Shown: positions 1-7,167 of the stretch, one piece after another
How the letters are laid out: each line of letters begins with the position of its first letter
Numbering within the stretch: position 1 is the stretch's first letter
NCBI GenBank assembly: GCA_016930995.1
Contig: JAFGFQ010000043.1
Span: forward strand, 1 to 26,132
Direction: 5' to 3'
From: Thermoplasmatota archaeon
GTDB taxonomy: Archaea; Thermoplasmatota; E2; DHVEG-1
Length of the DNA: 26,132 nt
Position numbers and translations under genes: made by a program
The notes under the pieces: generated by a model
The model's input: only the letters and a program-made list of their open reading frames with translations
Database searches by the model: none
Told to the model about the DNA's origin: nothing

Positions 1-26
1 CAAATAATATGTTTTTTTTAATAAAA

Positions 27-40
27 ATCATGATCATGAT
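27..40. promoter_or_regulatory. Perfect 14-bp palindrome
   Basis: ATCATGATCATGAT is its own reverse complement and lies in the AT-rich stretch before the first small gene. It could be an operator for a dimeric regulator, but it is about 50 bases upstream of the TATA box, and palindromes of this length occur by chance in AT-rich DNA. No protein can be assigned to it. Confidence 0.3.
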
Positions 41-90
41 GGAATATTACACAAATGAATAGAATCGAGATTTGTTTTCAACAGGAGAAA

Positions 91-117
91 TATTTATATA
101 TTAGTTCAGCACTAATA
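91..117 (+). promoter_or_regulatory. TATA box with adjoining inverted repeat (possible operator)
   Basis: TATTTATATA at 91-100 is a good archaeal TATA box. It runs into a 7-bp inverted repeat, TATTAGT (99-105) and ACTAATA (111-117), separated by 5 bases. A dimeric repressor bound here would cover the space between the TATA box and the expected transcription start near 120-125, which is where archaeal repressors commonly act. The downstream gene is the zinc ribbon starting at 160. The arrangement is visible in the sequence; the regulatory role is inferred. Confidence 0.4.
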
Positions 118-159
118 CTAATGGGGCATTGTTTTATTTTTGTCAGTAAGGTGATTAGA

Positions 160-297
160 ATGACATACTGTAGAGTATGTAAAAAAGAAACAAAACAAAT
201 TCCCGTTCGAAAAATCGATTCGATTTTCATCGTAGAGGAGTACTGTCCAAGTTGCGATGAATCGATAATGCGATACGAGAAAATTCAATGTCTGTAA
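160..297 (+). CDS. Small zinc-ribbon protein, 45 aa
   Basis: This short protein has two Cys pairs, CRVCKKE near the N-terminus and CPSCDES near residue 31, spaced as in a zinc ribbon. The ATG at 160 was chosen because AAGGTGATT at 148-156 is an almost ideal archaeal ribosome binding site; an in-frame ATG at 55 has none and would put the TATA box inside the coding region. Small zinc ribbons of this kind are common in archaea and often act as nucleic-acid-binding or protein-docking modules, but the function of this one is unknown. A T-rich stretch at 347-353 probably ends the transcript. There is no partner gene in a tight operon. Confidence 0.7.
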   Translation: MTYCRVCKKETKQIPVRKIDSIFIVEEYCPSCDESIMRYEKIQCL

Positions 298-412
298 AAA
301 TTCTCTTGGAATGCATAAGAAGAGAGTTTAGATAAAGAGATAGGTTTTTTTATCATAATTAGTTATCCTTTTAAGAAGTCGATAGAGAAAATAGTGAGGG
401 GCGAACCTTATC

Positions 413-1036
413 GTGGAAAGCCGGCAGCAAGATTCTACAGAAGTCAAAACACATGACGAGATACTAAGATTATTTAAAGATCTCGAATCAATTGAAGCTA
501 AAGTAAAAAATTCTGAGCTATTTGAAAAAGATTTCAGTAGAGCTGAGACATTCTTACGAGAAATCGAACCACAGGTAAAGAAACCTGAAGAACCAAATGA
601 AGAAACCTCCCAGCCAGAACCTCCTGATGAGATGCGTCCGGAACTTGAAGAGAAACAGAAACGACCATTTTGGAGAAAAAAAGAAAAACAATTCGAACCG
701 CCAGGGCTAAAAACACCTTGGTTTTCTTTTCTCAAAAGAAAAACAGACAACCAACTAGAACAGGAGACACCCACTGAGGTAGAAGCACCCACACCAGAGA
801 TAAAAATCCCACGCAGTACATTTATCCTGCAGTTGGATACCGAGGGAAACCTTACTGGTCTTCCCCTGAAAAAACCTAAACCTGAGAAACAAGAGGAAGA
901 ACAAGTCAAAGGCCTCAGAGGCAAGCTTGGCCACATCGGTTCGTTTCTTCGACGGAAAAACGCTTCGGAAGCTGAATCAAAAACGGGAATCGGTGATAAA
1001 ATCAAAGGAATTTTCCGGAGAAAATCTAAAGAATAG
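413..1036 (+). CDS. Highly charged protein with four short basic repeats, 207 aa
   Basis: I do not recognise a family. The first 55 residues are rich in E, K and L and look like a coiled coil. Residues 55-83 are Pro/Glu-rich. Four short motifs made of an aromatic or bulky residue followed by a basic patch are scattered along the rest: RPFWRKK (84-90), FSFLKRK (104-110), GSFLRRK (176-182) and KGIFRRK (198-204). A less charged block lies between them at about 135-155. There are no Cys residues, signal peptide or membrane span. Such linear motifs could bind a membrane surface, nucleic acid or a partner protein. The start is GTG with GTGAGGGG 11 bases upstream; this is moderate support. The gene converges with the wHTH gene ending at 1054. 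The long antisense reading frame here is a composition artefact. Confidence 0.6.
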   Translation: MESRQQDSTEVKTHDEILRLFKDLESIEAKVKNSELFEKDFSRAETFLREIEPQVKKPEEPNEETSQPEPPDEMRPELEEKQKRPFWRKKEKQFEPPGLKTPWFSFLKRKTDNQLEQETPTEVEAPTPEIKIPRSTFILQLDTEGNLTGLPLKKPKPEKQEEEQVKGLRGKLGHIGSFLRRKNASEAESKTGIGDKIKGIFRRKSKE

Positions 1037-1053
1037 ACAGAAAATACCTATCG

Positions 1054-1461
1054 TTATTTCAACCAGAACAGTATTTTTTTCTCATCGACGTTTTGAATTG
1101 CACCGTCTACTTTCCCTTCTCGTGCAAGCCATCCGACTGCAGAGTACACGTCCTGCTCGATGATTCTGGATAATCGTGACAGTGAAAGAACATCAACCTC
1201 ACCCCAGATTTCCAATGTCCTCCAGATCTTCCCTGCATCTTTCCCAATGACAGGTAACAGATTCGTCTCGCCTAAGCAATATGCATTATTTTCTTTCCGT
1301 ATTTTATTTTCACGAGCCAGCCATCCGATTGCAGCATAGAGTTGTGATTCAGATAAGTTAGTTAACGAAAGCAGTTCAGCCTCCGTCAGAGGCCCACGTT
1401 CATGAAGAAGTTTCCATACCATGCCGGCTTGGTCGCCGAACAAAGACACGATGTTATTCAT
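1054..1461 (-). CDS. Tandem winged-helix protein (DUF2582-like), copy 1, 135 aa
   Basis: The protein consists of two copies of a ~60-residue winged helix-turn-helix unit of the DUF2582 type. Unit 1 is at about 7-65 and unit 2 at about 73-130. Each begins with a G-x-x-A-G-x-(V/I)-W helix (GDQAGMVW; GKDAGKIW), continues with a recognition-helix region (LSLTNLSESQLYAAIG; LSRLSRIIEQDVYSAVG), and ends with the hallmark GWLARE(N/G)K. It is a probable DNA-binding protein with no ligand domain, so the two wings may act like a built-in dimer. A second protein with the same design is encoded at 4403-4810. A TATA-like TATATAA near 1500 is a plausible promoter. Targets are unknown. Confidence 0.8.
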   Translation of the reverse strand: MNNIVSLFGDQAGMVWKLLHERGPLTEAELLSLTNLSESQLYAAIGWLARENKIRKENNAYCLGETNLLPVIGKDAGKIWRTLEIWGEVDVLSLSRLSRIIEQDVYSAVGWLAREGKVDGAIQNVDEKKILFWLK

Positions 1462-1586
1462 ATGTCCACGCTCAAAAAGATAAGCATACTTTCGATGATT
1501 ATATAGGTTTTGATTTGAAACAAGAAATCATGAGTAAAAAACTATAAGATATGGTTTCTTGTTTCCTCCTCTGGAGGTGTGCTTTT

Positions 1587-2084
1587 ATGCCAAATATCCA
1601 TCAATCAAGCTTCATCGCAGCAAGTGCAGTAATCATCGGAGATGTTACTATTGGGAAGAACTGTGGTGTGTTCCCCAATGCGGTAATACGTGCTGATCAA
1701 AATTCCATTATCATTGGAGATGGATCGAACATTCAAGATTGCAGTGTCATCCACACCGATGCAGAGCATCAGGTCCAGATAGGGAAAAACGTGACAATCG
1801 GTCATGCAGCAATGATTCATGGAGCGACAATCTCAGATGATTGTCTCATAGGTATTCACGCAACGGTGTTGAACGGAGCCAAGATTAGCTCAGGGTCGAT
1901 TGTCGGAGCCTGCGCTCTTGTCACAGAGAATATGGTTGTTCCAGAGAACAGTTTAGTTCTTGGTGTTCCTGGAAAAATAATAAAACAAAATCCACAGTTT
2001 ATCGACAATATCAGAAAAAACGCGGAGATTTATCAAAATTTATCACAGAAACATCGACAAGGCAGTTACGCCATGAATCGATAG
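1587..2084 (+). CDS. Gamma-class carbonic anhydrase-like hexapeptide protein, 165 aa
   Basis: This is a left-handed beta-helix protein built from hexapeptide repeats, e.g. AVIIGDVTIGKNC at 14-26. The family includes archaeal gamma carbonic anhydrases (Cam/CamH), which interconvert CO2 and bicarbonate as trimers with a metal at each interface. The three expected His ligands are visible: H56 (VIHTD), H73 and H78 (IGHAAMIH). It is the short CamH/YrdA type and lacks the N-terminal extension and acidic loop of Methanosarcina Cam, so activity is not assured. The ATG at 1587 follows GGAGGTG at 1573-1579 by seven bases, which favours it over the upstream in-frame start at 1551. It converges with the cold-shock gene nine bases away. 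Confidence 0.85.
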   Translation: MPNIHQSSFIAASAVIIGDVTIGKNCGVFPNAVIRADQNSIIIGDGSNIQDCSVIHTDAEHQVQIGKNVTIGHAAMIHGATISDDCLIGIHATVLNGAKISSGSIVGACALVTENMVVPENSLVLGVPGKIIKQNPQFIDNIRKNAEIYQNLSQKHRQGSYAMNR

Positions 2085-2093
2085 AAAAACACT

Positions 2094-2288
2094 TTAGAGT
2101 TTTTTCACATCAATGGCTTTAGGCCCTTTTTCGCTTCTATCAACCTGGTATTCGACAATCTCGCCAGGGAGAAGAAAGATATCGAAAAATGGGATTGCTG
2201 TTTTATGGACAAAAACGGTCTGGCCGTTCTCACCACGTATAAAACCGTACCCTTTGCGAATATCATAATATTTTACAGTACCTCTCAT
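2094..2288 (-). CDS. Cold-shock domain protein, 64 aa
   Basis: A single OB-fold cold-shock domain fills the protein. RNP1 is seen as KGYGFIRG (12-19) and RNP2 as VFVHKTAI (25-32), followed by the usual G-E-x-V-E-Y strand and a KGPKAIDV end. Such proteins bind single-stranded RNA or DNA and act as RNA chaperones. The sequence AGGAGGTGA lies at 2296-2304 just before the ATG, one of the strongest ribosome binding sites in the window, which suggests high expression. CSD proteins are patchily distributed in archaea. Confidence 0.9.
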   Translation of the reverse strand: MRGTVKYYDIRKGYGFIRGENGQTVFVHKTAIPFFDIFLLPGEIVEYQVDRSEKGPKAIDVKKL

Positions 2289-2346
2289 AGAAAATTCACC
2301 TCCTCTTATTTTGATGGTTAAAAAAATTATTCTACTTTGTTATCCA

Positions 2347-2523
2347 TTAGAAAGAATGCTTACAGGTCTTACAATTTTTTTGATTATCAGATCCTGTTTT
2401 TATCACATACTGTTGACAGACTTCATGTTCGTAGACCGGACGCTGAAGTAGTTCACAACGTATGATTTTCTTTGTAAATGATTCTGTATGATTTCTTCGT
2501 TGATTATTTGATCTTGGCTTCAT
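2347..2523 (-). CDS. Small Cys-containing protein, 58 aa, unknown
   Basis: No family is recognised. The N-terminal third is basic (KPRSNNQRRNH). The remainder has four Cys: C21 and C34 in the segment from IRCELLQRP to EVCQQYV, then CKTC near the end, ending KHSF. The arrangement could hold one zinc atom. The ATG at 2523 is preferred over the in-frame start at 2580 because it follows GAGGGTAAT, and the extra residues of the longer form look unlike a mature protein. It lies between the cold-shock gene and the secreted protease gene, on the same strand, but has its own upstream region. Confidence 0.5.
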   Translation of the reverse strand: MKPRSNNQRRNHTESFTKKIIRCELLQRPVYEHEVCQQYVIKTGSDNQKNCKTCKHSF

Positions 2524-2681
2524 AGCAATTACCCTCTCAAGAGCGGGTGGTATTCTGGAAAAAAAAATAAGGAATTTCACACATCCATAGATACTGGAAA
2601 ATGAAATATTATTTTCTCTTCTATTGTTATCCCTGTAGAGCCCGGTCTCTTAAATAGTTTTTGATGAGGTACTTTTGATTT

Positions 2682-4154
2682 CTATTTTGGTTTTTCAAAA
2701 TAACCAAGATCAATATTTTCCCAATCATCATAGTCTTTTTTCCCATGGGAGCCGTCTGAGTAATCCAGAATAGTATATGTATACCGATAATTCATTATAC
2801 TCCTATAATTTCTCCAGATGTACCAGCCGATTCTCCATGGTCTTGAGGTCAATTTATTATCGCATCCAAATGATCTTCCAAATCGTATCCCAAGATTATG
2901 ACCCATCTCATGAACAATGAGAGAAGCGGTGATATGATCTGCTGTTAAAAGGGGTATTTTTGCTTTTTTTTCTATAACACTCGTGGCTATTGTAAAGCCG
3001 TTCGTACCAGGGATATACCCCCAATACGGGGGAACATCTCCACTGAATGCATACGCACCAGGCTTCTGATCTGGGACGAAAAGGACATAGTGGAACACAC
3101 CTCGCCTCCAGTTATTCGTGTCATTATGTAAAAAATAGGTATTCCAGAGGCTTCGTATTTTTTCAAAAGTGATTTTTTCATCGTAGGGGACTATGTCTCC
3201 TCCATCCAGTTGACCGGTATCAAAATGAAAAACAATATTCCTTCGATGATATGGGTTTTTCACTAGTTCTAAGGCAGCTGTTGACACGTATTTTACGTCC
3301 CCATTTGATTCTTGCATATAATCGATTTCAAGAAAAATGTCTTTTCTGAAGGGATCAGAGCCGAACGCCCAGGTTTGGTATTCCTCGATGTTGTTTAAGC
3401 TATCACCATCGGGATCAAGATGCATATGATCGTCCCAGATAGATGGGTTAAAACCAAATCGATGTTCCCATTCAATCGGTATTCCATCTGTATCATCATC
3501 CTGACCCGCATCATTTATCGTCGGGTCGGTATCATATACGTTTGTTTCAACCCAATACGCAAGACCATCGTTATCAAAATCATTCTGAGAGATAGTAAAC
3601 CAAACTTCACAATCATACTCGTTTGTGTAGATGCTCCCGTCAGCACTCCCGCAGACCCTGCCGTATCCAGTATCCCCGAAATTATTGTTATCTCCACTCC
3701 ATCGACCACTACTTATATCATATTGTAGGCTGATATCTAACCCTGAGCCATTGCTATTTGGAGCACTAGAAATGTCACAGAGTCTGTTCTCGTTTCCGTT
3801 ATTCTCCCACAATTGAATGACTACTTCGACTAATTTTTTATCATCTGGAACATCGACGGTGACTGCGTAACAATCATAGATGTATCGCATATCGTTCCAT
3901 ATAGGACTGGTATACTCAGCACCATTGATAATCAGTGTAATAAAAAGATCTGGGCCCGAAGTGATATCTATTTTATCTAAGGCTCTAATCGCATTGATAG
4001 CAACAGTGATATTAATATCTACAAGAGGGTCGTAATCAAGCAGACTTAGCGGTATATATTCATTGGGAGTAACCTGGGATGATGCGGTCACTGGAACCAA
4101 GGATAAAATACACATAAGTAGAATACTTAAGAGCATAACTGATTCTTTTTTCAT
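2682..4154 (-). CDS. Secreted metzincin-like zinc protease with calcium-binding repeats, 490 aa
   Basis: A signal peptide (MKKES then a hydrophobic run ending VPVTASS) is followed by a ~130-residue beta-rich domain, perhaps C2-like, with Cys residues. Next come thrombospondin-type-3/EF-hand-like Asp repeats at about 190-260 (DFDNDGLAYW, DDDTDGIPIEW, DPDGDSLNNIEE). The C-terminal protease domain has HEMGHNLGI at 415-423 and a Met-turn-like SIMNY at 452-456. It probably digests extracellular protein. The usual metzincin third ligand (HExxHxxGxxH/D) is Phe here, so the third zinc ligand must lie elsewhere, possibly in the following GCDN segment. The ATG at 4154 gives a normal signal peptide; a TTG four codons upstream is possible. 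TTTAAA boxes 25-40 bases before the ATG suggest a leaderless or short-leader mRNA. Confidence 0.8.
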   Translation of the reverse strand: MKKESVMLLSILLMCILSLVPVTASSQVTPNEYIPLSLLDYDPLVDINITVAINAIRALDKIDITSGPDLFITLIINGAEYTSPIWNDMRYIYDCYAVTVDVPDDKKLVEVVIQLWENNGNENRLCDISSAPNSNGSGLDISLQYDISSGRWSGDNNNFGDTGYGRVCGSADGSIYTNEYDCEVWFTISQNDFDNDGLAYWVETNVYDTDPTINDAGQDDDTDGIPIEWEHRFGFNPSIWDDHMHLDPDGDSLNNIEEYQTWAFGSDPFRKDIFLEIDYMQESNGDVKYVSTAALELVKNPYHRRNIVFHFDTGQLDGGDIVPYDEKITFEKIRSLWNTYFLHNDTNNWRRGVFHYVLFVPDQKPGAYAFSGDVPPYWGYIPGTNGFTIATSVIEKKAKIPLLTADHITASLIVHEMGHNLGIRFGRSFGCDNKLTSRPWRIGWYIWRNYRSIMNYRYTYTILDYSDGSHGKKDYDDWENIDLGYFEKPK

Positions 4155-4402
4155 GGGAGTTCCCAAAGCAGTGTATCTTTAAAAAGTTTAAATAATTTTC
4201 ATTGAAATAAATTATATATTTTATTATATTTTTGAAAGCTGGCCATGATTTCTACGAACAGCATCAGGATTAGAACTCACACATGATTGTTAAAATAGAT
4301 AACTCTTCGGAAAAAACATTTCTTCAATACCCCACGTGTAAAAATAAGGCAATGAACGAGGATGTAGTCAATCCTCTTCATGTAGTAAGGCATCAACGTT
4401 GA

Positions 4403-4810
4403 TTATTTCAATGCCACTTTGATTTTGGGTTCTTTTGATTTAATCTTTTTACATGCAACCTTATTTTCTCGTGCTAGCCATCCAAGTGCTTGGTAGGCGT
4501 CAACCTCGGTAATCTGCGCCATCCGTGCGATCGTGGAGATATCAATTTCACCAACTTTTGCTACTGTATTCCACACCTTTCCTGCAGCAGTCCCAATCTT
4601 AGGTGTCAAATTGGTTTGTCCGAGTTTATACAAATTATTCTCTCGGCATATCTTCCCTTCACGCGCAAGCCAGCCAATTGCAGTCCACAGTTCATCATTG
4701 CTTAATTTTGTGGTATGACGCAAGACATCCTCTCGTAACGGACCTTTAGTATTCAGAGTTTTCCAAATCTTACCGGCATTCCAGCCAAATTCATCTATAA
4801 GTGTTTTCAT
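4403..4810 (-). CDS. Tandem winged-helix protein (DUF2582-like), copy 2, 135 aa
   Basis: It has the same two-unit architecture and length as the protein at 1054-1461. Unit 1 is at about 7-64 (GWNAGKIWKTLNTKGPL through AIGWLAREGK), unit 2 at about 72-130 (GTAAGKVWNTV through ALGWLARENK). The two proteins are clear paralogues: both have a G-Q/E-T-N-L linker before the second unit. A predicted DNA-binding regulator with unknown targets. The ribosome binding site is GTGAGGTTGGAG just before the ATG, and TTTATTTAAT near 4848-4857 is a plausible TATA box. After the stop, GAGGAT (4358-4363) and ATCCTC (4371-4376) can form a weak 6-bp hairpin. Confidence 0.8.
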   Translation of the reverse strand: MKTLIDEFGWNAGKIWKTLNTKGPLREDVLRHTTKLSNDELWTAIGWLAREGKICRENNLYKLGQTNLTPKIGTAAGKVWNTVAKVGEIDISTIARMAQITEVDAYQALGWLARENKVACKKIKSKEPKIKVALK

Positions 4811-4899
4811 ACTCCAACCTCACGCGAAAAGGATATGTACTTCAAGATTAAATAAATTTTCCTGTTGAGTAAAAGGCACATGGCAAGTCATCTGATATC

Positions 4900-5436
4900 T
4901 TAGCATTCATCAGGTGGAGCAGATTCTCCCGTGAATTCCTCCTTACTTGCTCCTATGGCGAAAAGGTAGCCTTTCGCTCTTTCTGCGTATCGATACTGAT
5001 CTACGATTCCCCAGAATTTCTTTGAATGATCAGGACAGATAAGATGAGCCAGCTCATGGAGGAGGATATAATCCTGAACCCAGGATGGCATGCTTTTTAC
5101 TCGCTCAGAAATCCGGATGGTTTTATCACTAGAAGTACAACTCCCAAACCGGGAGTTCTGATTTGTGACAAATCGAATAGAAAAATCAAGAGACCCTTCG
5201 AAATATTTTTTATTTAAATCCTGTGCTCGTTTGAGCAACCAGCTATCACTGTTCCGTAACGTTTTTTTCTGCACCCATCGCTCATTTCGTTCTATCATCC
5301 GAGTAATCCATTTCTGTTCATCCTTTGCGTTCATCCCCGCAGGAAGATAAATCCAGAGATGTCCATCTCCATATTTTGTTTGAATAGTTTTTTTCCGTCG
5401 TTTACTCCGTATGACGGTAATCTGGGACGCAGTCAT
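4900..5436 (-). CDS. YgjP/WLM-type metallopeptidase, 178 aa
   Basis: This matches the YgjP-like (COG1451) metal-dependent hydrolase family. The N-terminal half has the typical basic strand region (IRSKRRKKTIQTKY) and a WI..MIERNERWVQKK helix. The middle has the family signature SRFGSCTSSDKTIRIS, followed by the zinc site HELAH at 127-131 and a third His at 137 (PDHSKKFW). Family members are predicted cytoplasmic zinc peptidases whose substrates are poorly known. Upstream GTG and ATG codons are in frame, but the ATG at 5436 lies about 26-30 bases from the palindromic TATA box CTTATAAG at 5462-5469, which fits a leaderless transcript. Confidence 0.85.
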   Translation of the reverse strand: MTASQITVIRSKRRKKTIQTKYGDGHLWIYLPAGMNAKDEQKWITRMIERNERWVQKKTLRNSDSWLLKRAQDLNKKYFEGSLDFSIRFVTNQNSRFGSCTSSDKTIRISERVKSMPSWVQDYILLHELAHLICPDHSKKFWGIVDQYRYAERAKGYLFAIGASKEEFTGESAPPDEC

Positions 5437-5493
5437 CAGTAGCATCCAAAACACAAAATGACTTATAAGGGTTTATTACAACAGCAATACTCG

Positions 5494-5516
5494 AAAAAAA
5501 TAAGAAAAAAAATAAA
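5494..5516 (-). terminator. T-rich terminator
   Basis: On the minus strand this is two T runs of seven or eight bases, just beyond the stop of the 5538-6203 gene. Archaeal RNA polymerase ends at such U-rich tracts without needing a hairpin. Confidence 0.5.
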
Positions 5517-5537
5517 GGGAAAAGATAAGAGGGTTCC

Positions 5538-6203
5538 TTATCGGTTTATTGGTGAAAGGTCCAATCCACGGACTACCTTTGCGTAGCCGAAGAAAAATGT
5601 TATTGCTTTATCAGCAATGGATCCAGAGCGGTGGATATACAAACCGACGAAATCGGACATTAATCCGATCTGTCTGCCTGTATACATCTTTATGCCAAAA
5701 GGATAGGGGTCAAGTATGATGGTACGGCTGTTAAGCACAAGGTTGGATCGTCCAGAGTAGTACCATCCGGTTAACGGCCGAGCGATGTTCAGCTTATTTT
5801 TCCCTAACGCGAGGAACTTATGTGTAAAACCCCAACTCATAATGAACACGTTCCTTCGGAGTGGACGGAGTTGGTTCAGTTTAAAGTTAAAATTAATGGA
5901 TTTGATGAGAAGAGAAAGCAACACCGTAAGAACTGGATGTCGACCGTTCTCCGCCATAAAACTTTGGATGACGTCGATAAGAGACGAGTATGATGTCGCC
6001 AGTGACATTTTGTCAATTAAAGCGGGGAGTAACTTGTCCATGGTAGCGAAATCCTTTACGGTAAGGCGCATCTCTTTAATCTGATCAAGAGAGTTGACCG
6101 CCACCTGGTCTTCAATCGTCGTTTGCGCTGTCACAGGGCTGAATGTAACCCCCAGGAAGAGAAGTATTACACCTATCGCAATTATTCCCTTTATTTTTGT
6201 CAT
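5538..6203 (-). CDS. Secreted protein of unknown function, paralogue A, 221 aa
   Basis: A clear signal peptide (MTKIKG, hydrophobic core, FSPVTAQ) precedes about 195 residues that match no family I know. A helical half (28-118) is followed by a beta-rich half (119-221) shared with the neighbour at 6385-7059: an S-(W/Y)-G motif near 123-125, then W-x-Y-S (about 147-150), a T-x-I-L strand, PFGI (168-171), G-x-Q-x-G-x-M, F-x-G-x-Y, FF-x-G-x-A and a C-terminal D-L-(S/T)-P. There are no Cys or recognisable catalytic motifs. The small aromatic- and Gly-rich strands could be a binding or cell-surface domain. The ribosome binding site is GAGGGTAA. Confidence 0.75.
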   Translation of the reverse strand: MTKIKGIIAIGVILLFLGVTFSPVTAQTTIEDQVAVNSLDQIKEMRLTVKDFATMDKLLPALIDKMSLATSYSSLIDVIQSFMAENGRHPVLTVLLSLLIKSINFNFKLNQLRPLRRNVFIMSWGFTHKFLALGKNKLNIARPLTGWYYSGRSNLVLNSRTIILDPYPFGIKMYTGRQIGLMSDFVGLYIHRSGSIADKAITFFFGYAKVVRGLDLSPINR

Positions 6204-6261
6204 GTTTTTACCCTCGTTTACGTAATCTAATATTTTCTTATGAATCTATATTATCTTATTC

Positions 6262-6278
6262 ATTTATATAATTTTCTA
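6262..6278 (-). promoter_or_regulatory. Core promoter of secreted paralogue A
   Basis: On the minus strand TAGAAAATTATATAAAT contains a purine-rich BRE-like stretch followed by the TATA box TTATATAAA. The same 17 bases occur at 7111-7127 before the paralogous gene. The position predicts a leader of about 30 bases. Confidence 0.6.
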
Positions 6279-6350
6279 CGTTGTGTTAGGCAATTGTCGA
6301 TTTTCTCGTTTAAATAACCCTTGCAATATAGTATAGTTTTATAAGAGAAA

Positions 6351-6377
6351 CAAAAATAAAAAAAAGAAAGATAAAAA
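6351..6377 (-). terminator. T-rich terminator
   Basis: Several T runs on the minus strand directly follow the stop of the 6385-7059 gene, consistent with archaeal U-tract termination before the promoter of paralogue A. Confidence 0.5.
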
Positions 6378-6384
6378 ATTATAT

Positions 6385-7059
6385 TTATTTAGAGAAGGGG
6401 GTGAGATCAAAGGCATGAATCCGGCGTGCGCTGCCTATAAAAAACACATAGGCATTCCCTGTCAATTTACTTTCAATGTCAAGATAAATCCCTTTAAATC
6501 CTCTCATAATTCCTAATTGTGGTCCTATTACCCTCTGATGGATTCCAAACGGATGACGTTCAAGGATCAGGGTTTTTCCCTTCAGGAGCCGTGCGGCATC
6601 TGAATAACGCCACATTGAAAGGCGTTCTTTGAATCTGTTAATCGAGTTTTCTTTTCGGGGATTTAACCGATGATAGGCTCCGTAACTAAGGACAAAGAAA
6701 CTTCTTGAGATGAGACGAAGAGATGATGATTTTCCAAGAAGGTTTAAGATGTTTAATCCCGCGATACTGGAACTTTGAGTTTTCGTCAGGAATTGAACGA
6801 TTTTTGAAAATATCTCATGGACGATTGGAAATTTTCCATAATTCTTTGTAAGCAGAAGATTCTGAAGTTTTTGAGCAAAATCAGTAAAGCTTTGTGATTC
6901 AGAAGCGATGCGTTCAACGTCATTCATAAACTGTTCGATGACCGTGGTTTCTTGCCGTCTTAAATCCTCCACCAGTGTCGTTTTCGCTGAAGCGGGTAAC
7001 ATAGCGACACCAATCAGAAGGAAGACCATCGTTCCTGCAAGGATCGTTTTTTTATACAT
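6385..7059 (-). CDS. Secreted protein of unknown function, paralogue B, 224 aa
   Basis: It has the same plan as the protein at 5538-6203: a signal peptide (MYKKTILAG through PASAK), a helical, weakly conserved region to about residue 115, then the shared beta-rich C-terminal half with SYG (125-127), W-R-Y-S (150-153), TLIL, PFGI (170-173), GPQLGIM, F-K-G-I-Y, FFIG and F-D-L-T-P. The N-terminal halves have diverged strongly, so the duplication is not recent even though the two core promoters are identical. The function is unknown; export to the cell surface or medium is likely. An AAAGAGGT ribosome binding site precedes the ATG. Confidence 0.75.
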   Translation of the reverse strand: MYKKTILAGTMVFLLIGVAMLPASAKTTLVEDLRRQETTVIEQFMNDVERIASESQSFTDFAQKLQNLLLTKNYGKFPIVHEIFSKIVQFLTKTQSSSIAGLNILNLLGKSSSLRLISRSFFVLSYGAYHRLNPRKENSINRFKERLSMWRYSDAARLLKGKTLILERHPFGIHQRVIGPQLGIMRGFKGIYLDIESKLTGNAYVFFIGSARRIHAFDLTPFSK

Positions 7060-7110
7060 ACCAAGACCTCTTTTTCTAATGCTCTACCATAGACCTTATT
7101 AATTTGGTAT

Positions 7111-7127
7111 ATTTATATAATTTTCTA
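7111..7127 (-). promoter_or_regulatory. Core promoter of secreted paralogue B
   Basis: The minus strand again reads TAGAAAATTATATAAAT, identical over 17 bases to the promoter core of the paralogue at 6262-6278. The distance to the ATG is 52 bases here and 59 in the other copy. Confidence 0.6.
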
Positions 7128-7167
7128 TTATTTTATCCTTAAGACTCAATAAACAAGGAACTGGTAT

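Noticed and set aside
55..159. N-terminal extension of the zinc ribbon from the ATG at 55
   Set aside because: It lacks a ribosome binding site and would run through the TATA box; the ATG at 160 has an ideal site.
328..1005. 225-residue minus-strand frame opposite the charged protein gene
   Set aside because: Its Ser/Phe/Cys-rich sequence is the antisense of the Glu/Lys-rich gene; no ribosome binding site or family resemblance.
4358..4376. 6-bp hairpin GAGGAT/ATCCTC after the second wHTH gene
   Set aside because: Too short and without a following T run to be called a terminator or RNA element.
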